DNA of 64,000 nucleotides, taken from positions 1 to 64,000 of the forward strand of contig NZ_NTFY01000021.1 in assembly GCF_002289565.1 (NCBI RefSeq), given 5' to 3'. A program made the translations under genes and the position numbers. This stretch comes from Rhodopirellula sp. SM50. GTDB taxonomy: Bacteria > Planctomycetota > Planctomycetia > Pirellulales > Pirellulaceae. Every line of letters starts with the position of its first letter. Positions within the stretch are counted from its first letter, which is position 1. Of this stretch, positions 20,011-29,430 are shown piece after piece. The notes under the pieces were generated by a model, which was not told the origin of the DNA, did not search any database, and saw only the letters and a program-made list of their open reading frames with translations.

Positions 20011-23000
20011 ACGGCGGAATTTTGATGCACCAGACAGACCACAATCATGGACATCGTGACCCTCACCCGAGGGAACAGACGTCCACGACAGCCCCCCTCT
20101 TCACTAGGCCAAGGAACCACCCTCCCGTGCGGAAGTCGCGCGGTTTGAAAGTCGTTGAGAGTAGGGGGTTTTCGTCACTCTCCCCCTGGGCATTGGTATC
20201 GACACAACTTCAGTCACCCTCCCTGGCAGGGAGGGTCGAGCGCAGCGAGGGGAGGGGCGAGTGGTTGTCGCTGAGTGATTCCCAGCCGCATAGACCCTCC
20301 CCGCGTCGTCGTAAACTCCTCCGCGACCCTCCCAGAGGGAGGGTGACTTCAAGTCTTGCGACCTGTGTAGATACCAATGCCTGCCAGGAGGGTGACTTTA
20401 AAACCGCACGACCTTTGTGCGGAAGGGGCGAGGGGAGGGCTCTCCTGGCGTGGGCAGGTCTGATCGCGATGCTTTCCCTCGCGCTCGTTGGCACACCGGA
20501 AGCTCATGCCCAGCCGGCTCCCAACGGGCCAGACACCCTACGATCGCTGCCGCCCATTCAAGCCATCCCAATCACGTCGGGCGCCGGCTCCAAAGGCACC
20601 GCCCCGTCCGCGCTGATGTCTCCGCCCTATTGCGATAGCGAGACCCTGAGAGTGTCCGCGACGATTCGAGCGTTGCAGTTTTGGGGCCAGGATCGTGGCG
20701 TTGCGGTCGGCGACCACGGCAGCATCGTTGTCACCGCCGATGGCGGACGATCATGGAAGGATGTCGAAAGCGGGGTCCAGTGCCGACTCAATGACATCCT
20801 GTGGGTCGATGACCGGCGCGTCGTCGCCCTCGGCGGCGGCGTGGACGTGGTCACGCGGATCAGTCGCGGCGTCATTTTGGTCAGCCACGATGCGGGAGCG
20901 TCGTGGCGTCGATCGGGTGATTCCGAGCTGCCATTGCTGCACTCGATCGAACGCACCCCTGGCAACCACTCCGGCGACCGGCGTTCTTCCATCACCGCCG
21001 TCGGCGCCCCCGATCCGATCACCGGCGCCACCTCGTTTCAGTCGCGCGACGGCGGACGAAGCTGGCAATCCATGCTCGACCCGCAAGCGACTCCAACGAC
21101 CAACGCACTGCCACGCAGCGCACCGCCAGGATCGTCGATGCGACCGACTGCGACCGCGGAACAGTCCGCGAGCTTGTCTGATCGAGTCAACACGCGATCG
21201 ATCATCCGCGCCTCGTGTCGACTGGACGATCAAACCATCTTGTGTGCCGGCGACCACGGAAACATTTTTCGATCGACCGATGGCGGACGAACCTGGTCGG
21301 TCGTACGGTCGACCGACGCGACGCAAGGCCCGCCCGGATCCTGCGCGATGTTGGTGATCGCCGCCAACGAAGACCAGATCCCGTGGACGTTGATCGGGCG
21401 CGAAACATTGGAAAAACGATTGCGTTGCAATCTGATCGTCGGGACGCTCGACCCACCGACGTCGCATGCCCTGGACCAAGCCGCGATGAGACTCGGTGTC
21501 GCGGCAGTGGACTCGTTTCCGGCCGCTGACGAGAACGATTCGCTGGCGACACTGCGACGTTGGATCGACGTCCACCAGCCACCGATTCTTGCCCTCAGCG
21601 ACGCGCTACCTGCGGAAACCAAAACGGCATTGCTGCAACACGCCGTCGCCGGCGGTACCGAAAAAGTCGTCGAGTTCGCATTGCACGGACGCGGCGAAAC
21701 GCTCTTGCACGACAGCGCGATGCTTCCCGACAGCGGCGTATTGGCGGGTGACTTCGCCGCTGACGGCTTGATGTTGGTGTCTGATTTCGAACTCGCCACC
21801 GGCGCCGAAGCCGCAGAGAACCCTTGGGTCGCCATCAACACCCGTTACAGCGGAGGTTCCCAACTCGCACGCGGCGACAGCCTCGGCCTGGGCGTTCGCC
21901 TCAATCGTGGGCATCGTCTGCCACCGCGCCAGACCAAAGCCAGTCGCCGACGATTGAACATCATCCAGGGAAGACTGAAACAGCAGGCGGCCATCACCGA
22001 GTTGCTGATGACGCAAACGGGCGCATCACGACAGGTGACGCCCGACGAGTTCGCCGAAGCGCTGAGCCGACTACTGGATCAAACCAGCCGCGAAGATCAA
22101 TTTCGGTCCGCCTGGTCGATCGCGCGACGGTCGATCGGTCAACCGAACCCGATCGCGGTGTGGAATGAGGTCTCGCGCCGATTCAACGATTCCTCCGCCG
22201 CCCAGCTGCTGGGACTCCACGCCCGCGCACGCCAGCAGAGCCAGGAATGGGACCGGCATCGGGCGCTGATCAACCGCCTGCGTTCGGCGGGCGAAACGAC
22301 CGCGTCGACCGCACCTGCCGCGACGCCCTTCAGCGACGTCCAATCGCTGCCCGACGCTGCCCAAGAACTGTTGCCGACCGGCGGCGGTCATGCGGCAATC
22401 GTTTCGCCATTCCAATCCAACCGCAGTGCGACCCCGGATTCGCAACCGACCGTGATCCAAGCCTCCGCCGCACTGCCCCTCGGCAATCAACGATTCAACC
22501 GCCTGCACCGACCCAATAGCCTGCTCACCCCCTTTCGCCAAGCGTCCGAACACACGGCGGATCACCAAATCGATCTGGCGTGGCAAATGCATCCGGTTCG
22601 TTTGATCGTCGAAGACGCGTTGGCTCGGCACCCGCGGAGCGCAAGCGATCAGACCGCGAGCGCAAGCGACCAAGCCGCGAGCGCAACCGACCAAGCCGCG
22701 AGCGAACGGGGCACCACCGAGCAAGCCACATCCGAGCAAGCCACATCCGAGCAGGCCGACGAAGCCCCCACCGGGGCGCCCGGGGCGGAGCATGACTTCT
22801 CCGCCGACGTGCGTCGTATCGCCGATCACCAGTCGCCTTGGTCTAGTTTGCTTCAGCCGTCTTCACGCCAAACCGCGATCGCCGCAAGAACCGCTGAACC
22901 TCCGCGGTTGGACGGCCAGCTCGACGAATTGTTCTGGAATACCCCAGGTATCCAATCCGCGCAAACACGAGGGCGGAGACCACTGACGCTTCAATTCGCT

Positions 23001-23423
23001 TGGGATGAACAATATCTGTATGTGGCGGTACAGGGACCCGCCGAACACTTCGTCTCGACCGATGACGCCCAGCCGGTGGGACGCCGCGATGCGGACCTGA
23101 CGCAATCGGATCGCGTCACGTTGGGCTTCGACATCGACCGCGATCTGCTGACGGCGATGAACCTCAGCTTCACCCGCCGGGGACGGACGCACGACGACCT
23201 GGACGGCTCGGACCGCTGGAACCCCACTTGGTACGTCGCGACCCATGCGTCCGACGACGGCGTCCTGACCGCCGAGATCGCGATCGAACAACGCAGTCTG
23301 GCCGTGTCGCTGCGCGAGGGAGACACCTGGTTCGTCGAAGCCCAGTCGCTCGCCGCCGGCCGACCGAGACGCTACCACCTGATGCCCGATCCGCTAACAC
23401 GCGTGCGTGTGGATTTTCGCTAA
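20007..23423 (+). CDS. Large secreted protein with BNR/Ycf48-like repeats and CBM9-like C-terminus
   Basis: An open frame of about 1140 residues. Four Asp-box motifs of a beta-propeller are visible: TADGGRSW (about 20735), SHDAGASW (20885), SRDGGRSW (21043) and STDGGRTW (21273). A low-complexity Ser-Asp-Gln-Ala stretch lies at 22640-22765, followed by a CBM9-like/DOMON-like domain (LDGQLDELFW ... LQFAWDEQYLYVAV). A signal-peptide-like helix (AWAGLIAMLSLALVGTPEAHA) is found only at about 20450-20510. Everything before it is encoded by a palindromic insert and repeat-derived sequence. The true start is therefore unclear: ATG 20007 would place the signal internally, and ATG 20469 leaves a very short one. 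The 4-base overlap with crcB favours 20007 as the original start. Function unknown; extracellular carbohydrate or protein binding is inferred. Confidence 0.72.
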   Translation: MNGGILMHQTDHNHGHRDPHPREQTSTTAPLFTRPRNHPPVRKSRGLKVVESRGFSSLSPWALVSTQLQSPSLAGRVERSEGRGEWLSLSDSQPHRPSPRRRKLLRDPPRGRVTSSLATCVDTNACQEGDFKTARPLCGRGEGRALLAWAGLIAMLSLALVGTPEAHAQPAPNGPDTLRSLPPIQAIPITSGAGSKGTAPSALMSPPYCDSETLRVSATIRALQFWGQDRGVAVGDHGSIVVTADGGRSWKDVESGVQCRLNDILWVDDRRVVALGGGVDVVTRISRGVILVSHDAGASWRRSGDSELPLLHSIERTPGNHSGDRRSSITAVGAPDPITGATSFQSRDGGRSWQSMLDPQATPTTNALPRSAPPGSSMRPTATAEQSASLSDRVNTRSIIRASCRLDDQTILCAGDHGNIFRSTDGGRTWSVVRSTDATQGPPGSCAMLVIAANEDQIPWTLIGRETLEKRLRCNLIVGTLDPPTSHALDQAAMRLGVAAVDSFPAADENDSLATLRRWIDVHQPPILALSDALPAETKTALLQHAVAGGTEKVVEFALHGRGETLLHDSAMLPDSGVLAGDFAADGLMLVSDFELATGAEAAENPWVAINTRYSGGSQLARGDSLGLGVRLNRGHRLPPRQTKASRRRLNIIQGRLKQQAAITELLMTQTGASRQVTPDEFAEALSRLLDQTSREDQFRSAWSIARRSIGQPNPIAVWNEVSRRFNDSSAAQLLGLHARARQQSQEWDRHRALINRLRSAGETTASTAPAATPFSDVQSLPDAAQELLPTGGGHAAIVSPFQSNRSATPDSQPTVIQASAALPLGNQRFNRLHRPNSLLTPFRQASEHTADHQIDLAWQMHPVRLIVEDALARHPRSASDQTASASDQAASATDQAASERGTTEQATSEQATSEQADEAPTGAPGAEHDFSADVRRIADHQSPWSSLLQPSSRQTAIAARTAEPPRLDGQLDELFWNTPGIQSAQTRGRRPLTLQFAWDEQYLYVAVQGPAEHFVSTDDAQPVGRRDADLTQSDRVTLGFDIDRDLLTAMNLSFTRRGRTHDDLDGSDRWNPTWYVATHASDDGVLTAEIAIEQRSLAVSLREGDTWFVEAQSLAAGRPRRYHLMPDPLTRVRVDFR
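20117..20430. mobile_element. MITE-like palindromic insert in the 5' part of the BNR protein gene
   Basis: Two long imperfect arms face each other. GCGCGGTTTGAAAGT near 20138 pairs with ACTTTAAAACCGCACG at 20395, and GCATTGGTATCGACAC near 20190 pairs with GTGTAGATACCAATGC near 20365; GGGAGGGT blocks lie near the arm tips. The centre is GC-rich and has its own GGGAGGG/CCCTCCC repeats. There is no transposase. The element keeps the reading frame open. Confidence 0.65.
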
Positions 23424-23424
23424 G

Positions 23425-23570
23425 CCGGCTCGCGCCGTTCTGCGAACGCCGGCAGGTGCTGTTAGCGGCAGGGCGCAAGCCCTCCGGTCATTCATACCGT
23501 TTTGGGGCTTACACCGGACGGCTCGCGCCGTTCCGCTAACGCCGGCAGTTGGTGTTAGCGGCGTTGGTCC
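23425..23570. repeat. Repeat family C (TTAGCGG / CGGCTCGCGCCG words)
   Basis: CGGCTCGCGCCGTTC occurs twice (23427 and 23520), each followed by ACGCCGGCAG and then GTTAGCGGC; between them lies AGGGCGCAAGCCCTCCGGT, nearly identical to an arm of the palindrome at 36981. It starts directly after the stop of the BNR protein gene. Confidence 0.75.
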
Positions 23571-23584
23571 CGCGCCAAACCGCG

Positions 23585-23710
23585 GCTAACCGCTAACCGC
23601 TAACCGCTAACCGCTAACCGCTAACCGCTAACCGCTAACCGCTAACCGCTAACTGCTAACTGCTAACCGCTAACTGCTAACCGCTAACCGCTAACCGCTA
23701 ACCGCTAACC
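23585..23710. repeat. Heptamer tandem array, 18 copies of GCTAACC
   Basis: Eighteen consecutive 7-base units with only a few C-to-T variants (GCTAACT), ending at GCTATAAA. Inverted GTTAGCGG words lie about 25 and 120 bases before the array. The last unit contains the stop codon of treZ (minus strand), so the treZ mRNA would continue into (GGUUAGC)n. Confidence 0.95.
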
Positions 23711-25543
23711 GCTATAAACCCTGGCATGGTTGGAACGCAAACCACCGCTCCCCCATTCCTCACGCGAATCCAGAATCAACTCGCCATCGAAATCAACGTC
23801 GATCGAATCATCCGGCTCGATCAGCGGTGAGAGCCGAACGGCGATCGTCAGTGTCTCGTTGCCGTGGGCGTAGCGAAGCAGGTACAAACTCTTTTCCAGA
23901 TCGGTTTCGACCGCCAAGTTGGCATCGACGAGCAAGCCACTTGCACGACACCGTTTCCGCAATTCGATCAACCGGCGATACCACTGCAAGGTCACCGCAT
24001 CGCCGTCGGCACGGGAACCAATCTTGGCGGCACTGAACGAAGCGGGATCGGTTGGTAGGACGCCGAAATCCCAGTCGTGTTGCGGGTACTCGCGGCGACG
24101 CCCTTTGACAACCGCGTCGCGCAGTGCTTGATCGGAAAAATCGACGAAGAACCGAAACGGATGCTCGCACGCGAACTCTTCGCCCATGAACAACATCGGG
24201 ATCGCCGGCAACAGCATCATCAGCGCCGCGGCAGCTCGCTGGGCATCGGCGGACGTGAGCTGGTGCAAGCGGACACCGAGGGGATGGTTGCCGATGAAGT
24301 CGTGGTTCTGAATCGAATACACCAAGGCATGCGTGTCGACACGGTTGGTGGGCGTCGACCGTCGGCGTTCCTTTCGCAGGGTACCTTCGTAAACATATCC
24401 ATGCCGCAACGTGTGGTCCAAATCGATTTTAGGATGGTACGGACGATGGCAAAGCTGTTCGCCGGGGCGGAGGACAGAAAACGTGCTGTGCAAAAAATCG
24501 TCGCACCACATCGCGTCAAAACCGACCCCGCCGCTCTCACGCGGAACCGTCATTTCGGGATCATAGACATTGGATTCGGCGATCAGCATCACGTCGCGTC
24601 GGTTTTGCCGCGACCAGAACGCCACTTCGTCACTGATCTCGGCAGCCACATGGGGCTCACGATCATCCGCCATGCAATGAATCGCGTCGACACGCAACCC
24701 ATCCAGATGAAACTCGTCCAACCAGTACACCGCGTTGGCGGCAAAGAATCGTCGCACCGCATCGCCGTGAACGGGATCATCGAAATTCGGAGCATCGCCC
24801 CAAACGGTCCGATGCTTCGACGAAAGGTAAGGACCAAATTCAGACAAATAGTTGCCTTCCGGCCCCAGGTGGTTGTAAACGACATCCAAAAACACGGCCA
24901 AGCCCGCCGCATGTGCGGCGTCGACGAAGCGGCGAAAGTCGTCCGGAGCCCCGAACGCATTCATCGGGGCAAACAACGCGACGCCGTCGTAGCCCCAATT
25001 CCAGCGGCCGGCCGACGCGGCGACCGGCATCAACTCGATCGCGGTGATTCCTAATTCCACGAGTTCAGCAATTCGATCGATCGCCGCGGCAAACGTTCCT
25101 GCGTCGGTAAAGGTCCCGACGTGAAGCTCGTAAATGATCAGCTCGTCGCGACGCGGGGCGCGATAGTCCTGGTCGGTCCAGTCAAAGCTCGGATCAATCA
25201 CCTCGCTCGGTCCGTGGACCCCTTGGGGCTGAAATCGTGACGCGGGGTCCGGCCGTCGCGGTCCGTCGTCGACGCGATAAAAATAACGCGATCCCGCCGT
25301 GACTCCGGCGGCCGTCGCGTGATGATATCCGACCGAGTCCTTGGTCATTTCGATCGCTTGCGGCCCATCGACCACGTCGATGGTGACGCGATCGGCCAGC
25401 GGCGCCCAAACCGAAAAACTCGTTGACCCATCGGCCAAAGGTCGAGCCCCCAGGTGTTGGTGCACTTCGATCGCGGGGCAATTATGAAGATCAATCATCG
25501 GTTCTGATTCAGCGTGATAAAATTGAAACCGCTCTCTTAGCAT
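23705..25543 (-). CDS. treZ: Malto-oligosyltrehalose trehalohydrolase
   Basis: A GH13 enzyme of about 610 residues. An N-terminal beta-sandwich (SFSVWAPLADRVTIDV) is followed by the (beta/alpha)8 barrel with NWGYDGVALFAPMNAFG, LDVVYNHLGPEGNYL, the nucleophile region DGLRVDAIH, the acid region MLIAESNVYD and IQNHDFIGNHP. The GPEGNYL block is typical of TreZ, which releases trehalose from maltooligosyl-trehalose made by TreY. treY is not in the window. The frame is open to 25744, but the ATG at 25543 or the one at 25498 is the realistic start; both put it head-to-head with the EEP gene with a short shared promoter region. The stop codon lies inside the heptamer array. Confidence 0.88.
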   Translation of the reverse strand: MLRERFQFYHAESEPMIDLHNCPAIEVHQHLGARPLADGSTSFSVWAPLADRVTIDVVDGPQAIEMTKDSVGYHHATAAGVTAGSRYFYRVDDGPRRPDPASRFQPQGVHGPSEVIDPSFDWTDQDYRAPRRDELIIYELHVGTFTDAGTFAAAIDRIAELVELGITAIELMPVAASAGRWNWGYDGVALFAPMNAFGAPDDFRRFVDAAHAAGLAVFLDVVYNHLGPEGNYLSEFGPYLSSKHRTVWGDAPNFDDPVHGDAVRRFFAANAVYWLDEFHLDGLRVDAIHCMADDREPHVAAEISDEVAFWSRQNRRDVMLIAESNVYDPEMTVPRESGGVGFDAMWCDDFLHSTFSVLRPGEQLCHRPYHPKIDLDHTLRHGYVYEGTLRKERRRSTPTNRVDTHALVYSIQNHDFIGNHPLGVRLHQLTSADAQRAAAALMMLLPAIPMLFMGEEFACEHPFRFFVDFSDQALRDAVVKGRRREYPQHDWDFGVLPTDPASFSAAKIGSRADGDAVTLQWYRRLIELRKRCRASGLLVDANLAVETDLEKSLYLLRYAHGNETLTIAVRLSPLIEPDDSIDVDFDGELILDSREEWGSGGLRSNHARVYSG

Positions 25544-25663
25544 CAAGCAGCGTCCGGGGTAGGCTACCGGTAGGTCCGCCCGTCTGTCTCCATGGGAAAC
25601 GGCATCCCGAACGTCGTTGACGGTTTTGCGACCGGCACACGATTGAGGTCCAAGCGACAAACA

Positions 25664-26833
25664 ATGTATCGAAAGACCACGTTGATTCGAATGACCCTCG
25701 CGCTCTCGATCGCGACCTTCCTGGTGCCGGAAGCGACGGCCCAAACGTCGTCCACGGAGACTCCGATGACGGAAACGTTACGCATCGCGACCTTCAACGC
25801 CTCACTGTACGGCAAACGCCAAGGACAAGTCCGAGAGCGTCTTTCCGCTCGCGACGATCTGCAAGCCAAACGGATCGCGAGCATCGTTCAAACCATACGA
25901 CCGGACGTGCTGCTGATCAATGAACTCGATCACGAACCCGATGCGGCGCCGGCCAGGCTGCTGGCGGAAAACTATTTTGCCGTCCCGCAAAACACTGGCC
26001 AAAACACTGCCGATGGCGAGGGCGATGGAAAATTATCCCCCATCGTTTTCCCGTACTTCTACAGTGCGCCCAGCAACACCGGAATCGATTCGACCTTGGA
26101 TTTGAACAACGATGGACAATTGGGTTCCGGCAACGACGCCTGGGGTTACGGCATTTACCCCGGCCAGTACTCCATGACCGTCTACAGCCGTTTTCCGATC
26201 GACACCGCGTCGATTCGCTCGTTTCAAAAACTGCGTTGGAAAGATCTGCCCGGTGCGATTCGTCCGCTAGATCCCGCGACCGGGCAGCCGTATTACGACG
26301 ACGCGACGTGGTCCAAGCTGCGGCTGAGCAGCAAGAATCACATCGATGTGCCGATTCAAGTCGGTGAGCGTTTGATCCACGTCCTCGCCAGCCATCCGAC
26401 GCCGCCGGTGTTCGACGGCCCCGAAGACCGAAACGGGGCTCGCAACCACGATGAAATTGAGTTTTGGAATCACTATCTGTCCGACGATGATTCCGCCAAC
26501 ACGTGGCTGATCGACGATGACGGCCGCGCCGGCCCGCTCGATGCCGACGCCAGTTTCGTCGTGATGGGCGATCTGAACGCCGACCCGATCGACGGCAGCG
26601 GCCGCCGCGAAGCGATCATCCGGCTGTTGAATCACCCCCGCACCCGAGACGTCCAGCAGAACAAGACCGCCGATTTCGGACGCAACGGTTTGATGCGAGT
26701 CGACTTTGTCCTGCCCAGCAAGGATTTGAATGTCATCGACAGCGGGGTGTTCTGGCCGACCGGCGACGCCCCGCAAAGCACGTGGATCAAAGCCAGCGAT
26801 CACAGGCTGGTCTGGATCGACGTGAAACGATAA
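25664..26833 (+). CDS. Secreted endonuclease/exonuclease/phosphatase family protein
   Basis: About 389 residues from the ATG at 25664, beginning with a signal peptide (TTLIRMTLALSIATFLVPEATAQ). The EEP fold shows as LRIATFNASLYG, LLINELDHE, SHPTPPVF, VVMGDLNADP and a final SDHRLVWIDV, which carry the metal-binding and catalytic residues. It may be an extracellular nuclease or phosphodiesterase; the substrate cannot be told. An Asp/Asn stretch (DLNNDGQLGSGNDAW) resembles a calcium loop. The frame is open upstream to 25592, overlapping the treZ leader, but that part lacks the signal peptide. Confidence 0.85.
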   Translation: MYRKTTLIRMTLALSIATFLVPEATAQTSSTETPMTETLRIATFNASLYGKRQGQVRERLSARDDLQAKRIASIVQTIRPDVLLINELDHEPDAAPARLLAENYFAVPQNTGQNTADGEGDGKLSPIVFPYFYSAPSNTGIDSTLDLNNDGQLGSGNDAWGYGIYPGQYSMTVYSRFPIDTASIRSFQKLRWKDLPGAIRPLDPATGQPYYDDATWSKLRLSSKNHIDVPIQVGERLIHVLASHPTPPVFDGPEDRNGARNHDEIEFWNHYLSDDDSANTWLIDDDGRAGPLDADASFVVMGDLNADPIDGSGRREAIIRLLNHPRTRDVQQNKTADFGRNGLMRVDFVLPSKDLNVIDSGVFWPTGDAPQSTWIKASDHRLVWIDVKR

Positions 26834-26836
26834 ACA

Positions 26837-26922
26837 GTGGGGTAAGCTTCCAGCTTGCCAAAGTGGGGTAAGCTTCCAGCTTGCCAACTCGCCTGAATCG
26901 CAAGCTGGAAGCTTACGCCACG
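26837..26922. repeat. REP-like array, family R (2 direct + 1 inverted unit)
   Basis: Two direct GTGGGGTAAGCTTCCAGC(TTGCC) units and one inverted unit, beginning 3 bases after the EEP stop codon and ending 25 bases before the glycosyltransferase start. Confidence 0.92.
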
Positions 26923-26947
26923 TTTTCAAACGAGAGATGGAAACCGC

Positions 26948-28120
26948 ATGCCGAATCCGCGCAAACGAGTCTTGTTGATGGTCAGCTCGATGCGCGGCGG
27001 CGGCAGCGAACGGCAGGTGTTGCTGCTTTCGCAAGCGTTGGACCGATCGCGATTCGAACCGCATCTCTACTTGACCGAAGCGGCGGGTGAATTCCTGGAT
27101 CACGTTCCGTCGGATGTCCCGATCCATTCCTTTGACACCTGCCCGGATGCCGGCGGCATCTATTTTCCCGGCCGACAACTTCGTCGACAGACCGCATTTT
27201 TGCGCGGCGTGATTCGCGACCACAAGATCGACGTGGTTTACGATCGCACGTTTCACATGACGATGATCGCCGGCAAAGCGGCGGTCGGCATTCGCAGAGT
27301 TTCGACGATTGTCAGCCCGCCGCACCTGGCGTTACCGCTGGTCGAAAAACGCTTCGTCGCACTCAAGCGTCGGCGGCTGGCGGAGGCCTATCGCCGTGCG
27401 GACGTGGTCGTCGCCGTCAGCCGACAAGCCGCCCTGTCCGCGGAATCCTACTACGGCCTGGCCACCGATAGCGTTGTCGTTGTCAAGAATCCGGTTGATG
27501 TGGCAAACCTTCGCAAGGCCGCTGGAACGCCAACACCACGGTCCCATGATCAAACCGTGTTGGTCTGCGTCGGCCGGATGACCGAGGAGAAGGGGCATGC
27601 CGATTTGATCGATGCGTTGGCGCTCGCGAAATCGCAGTGGCCCGCGACGCGTTCCCCCTGGACCGTGCGGATGATCGGCGAAGGCCCGCTGCGTCGCGAA
27701 CTGGAGGCACGCTCCCGATCACTCGGTCTAGCCGATCAGATTCAATTCGTCGGCAGCCTCGCCAGTGCGGCCGCAGAGATCAACGCCGCCGACGCGTTGG
27801 TGTTGCCGTCACGTTTCGAAGGCATGCCGAACGTGGTGTTGGAAGCGATGGCGCTCGGCACGCCGGTGATCGCAACACGTGCCGGGGGAACGATTGAATT
27901 GCAGCACGACTCCCCGACGGCCTTCTGGGCCGAACCCGGCGATCCAGCATCACTCGCCCAAGCGATCCTGCAATTCGCAGCCAACCCCCGGCAAGCCGAA
28001 CTGCAACGACTCGCAGCGCAGCGTCTGGTCGACTCCGACCACCACCCCGACGCGATTACCCATCGCATCGAAGACCTGCTGCACCCCGCCGCTGACAAAA
28101 AGGGGAAGGGGGTGTTTTAA
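26948..28120 (+). CDS. Glycosyltransferase family 4
   Basis: A 390-residue GT-B enzyme. The N-terminal domain starts RVLLMVSSMRGGGSERQVLLL, the glycine-rich acceptor loop. The C-terminal nucleotide-sugar domain has LVCVGRMTEEKGHADLI, IQFVGSL and the E-x7-E block FEGMPNVVLEAMALGTPVIAT. It should transfer a sugar from a nucleotide donor to a lipid or polysaccharide acceptor on the cytoplasmic side. Donor and acceptor are not predictable; no other polysaccharide genes lie close by. Confidence 0.92.
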   Translation: MPNPRKRVLLMVSSMRGGGSERQVLLLSQALDRSRFEPHLYLTEAAGEFLDHVPSDVPIHSFDTCPDAGGIYFPGRQLRRQTAFLRGVIRDHKIDVVYDRTFHMTMIAGKAAVGIRRVSTIVSPPHLALPLVEKRFVALKRRRLAEAYRRADVVVAVSRQAALSAESYYGLATDSVVVVKNPVDVANLRKAAGTPTPRSHDQTVLVCVGRMTEEKGHADLIDALALAKSQWPATRSPWTVRMIGEGPLRRELEARSRSLGLADQIQFVGSLASAAAEINAADALVLPSRFEGMPNVVLEAMALGTPVIATRAGGTIELQHDSPTAFWAEPGDPASLAQAILQFAANPRQAELQRLAAQRLVDSDHHPDAITHRIEDLLHPAADKKGKGVF

Positions 28121-28374
28121 CGCATGCGGTCCCAAAATGCGTCGCCGAGATGACAGAAAAATGCGGGGCAGGAAAATGAGACGACGCGTTCGGAGCGAAT
28201 AGCACGGCCAATGGTTTTGCGATTGTCGCGCGTTGGCGATATCATCACCGATGCCGATACCGTTGCGAGTCTGGCGTAACGGTCTAAACAATTCGACCCA
28301 ACCCATTCGACGGAAGCTCTACGACGTCCAGGTCGGGGAACGACAACCAACCCAATCAAGACCCTGAATCAAGA
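28121..28374. other. Intergenic region with weak 16-mer-like words
   Basis: About 250 bases without a gene. GACAGAAAAATGCGG followed by GGCAGGAAAATGAGA at about 28152-28182 resembles two decayed units of the GGTCAAAAAATGGG family at 48, 52, 56 and 63 kb, with the same period of about 16. Confidence 0.4.
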
Positions 28375-29370
28375 TTGAAAAGATTTTTGAACGCTACAAC
28401 ACCCAGCCTGGAAAGCAAGACGGATGCCGAATTGCTTGACGAACTGAAGAGAGCTCCCAAAGGCGTTCTTCCCAGCATCCTGCTGCATGAACTCCAATCT
28501 CGCGGCGAATCCGTGGTCCCCGGATTGATCGAAATCCTTCGAGCTGAAACCGAAAACGCGTCGAAGGGGAACACCATCGAAACGGATGGCGCATTCTTCG
28601 CATTTAATTTGCTCAGTGCCATCGGTGACCCGCGCGCCCTACCGGCAGTCATCGAAGCGATTTCGTTGTCGCAAGAAGCCCTCAATTCGTTGCTCGGGGA
28701 CCTGATCCACGACGATTTGCAGCGGCTCATCGTCAAATTGATCGGCACTGATTTCGATCAAATCGGACAGCTGATCGAAAACCAGGACGTGTACGAGTAC
28801 GTGAGATGGTCGTTGGCCTGCACCTATTTCCTGCTGTACCGGCAAGGAAGACTGAGTCGTGAAGACGGCGCCGAGAGGCTGGAGCGACATTTGAATCGGC
28901 TGATGGAGTTCCCCTGCTACGAGTTAAACGCCGGTCTCTGTATGGAACTGGCCAATTTCGGCGTCCCTGACTCCATGGAGACCATTCGGCGCGCCTATGC
29001 GTCGGGGAATGTCGCTGAGGGGATCGTGTCGCAAAAAGAGCTTGAGGAAACGATCAACGGTTTTGACGAAAGCTCTATTCGCGAGGTAGATGAAATGCCA
29101 CCCTTAGAGTTTGATGTCGTGGAGGAACTGAGTAGGTGGGCCTGTTTCGCACCGATAGACAAACCGAAAAGGCCGACTCCTCAACCGTCGGTCACGAAGC
29201 CTCAAGCCGTCCCGGTTTCTACGACCACGAACGAGGCGCCGCACCCGACATCGCACCCGCCCGTCAGGACCATTCGAAATACCGACAAAACGCCCGGACG
29301 CAACGATCCTTGTTCGTGCGGCAGCGGAAAGAAATACAAGAATTGTTGTCGGCTGACGTCGAGGCGTTAA
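28375..29370 (+). CDS. SEC-C motif protein with helical-repeat N-terminus (DUF1186-like)
   Basis: A 331-residue protein. Residues 1-240 are helical and HEAT-like with AIGDPRALPAVIEAI and two later helical blocks, resembling DUF1186. A Pro/Thr-rich linker leads to the C-terminal SEC-C zinc motif GRNDPCSCGSGKKYKNCC, the same as at the end of SecA. The frame begins with TTG at 28375. SEC-C proteins often act in ribosome or export-related quality control, but the role here is unknown. Confidence 0.8.
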   Translation: MKRFLNATTPSLESKTDAELLDELKRAPKGVLPSILLHELQSRGESVVPGLIEILRAETENASKGNTIETDGAFFAFNLLSAIGDPRALPAVIEAISLSQEALNSLLGDLIHDDLQRLIVKLIGTDFDQIGQLIENQDVYEYVRWSLACTYFLLYRQGRLSREDGAERLERHLNRLMEFPCYELNAGLCMELANFGVPDSMETIRRAYASGNVAEGIVSQKELEETINGFDESSIREVDEMPPLEFDVVEELSRWACFAPIDKPKRPTPQPSVTKPQAVPVSTTTNEAPHPTSHPPVRTIRNTDKTPGRNDPCSCGSGKKYKNCCRLTSRR

Positions 29371-29430
29371 TGTGCCCCCCATCTCCGCAATAGTCCGACG
29401 CCGATCTGCCAGGGCGAGTTTGTTTGCTTT

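Noticed and set aside
20007-20470. Calling the BNR protein gene a pseudogene because of the insert
   Set aside because: The frame is open throughout and the downstream signal-like segment and domains are intact, so loss of function cannot be claimed.
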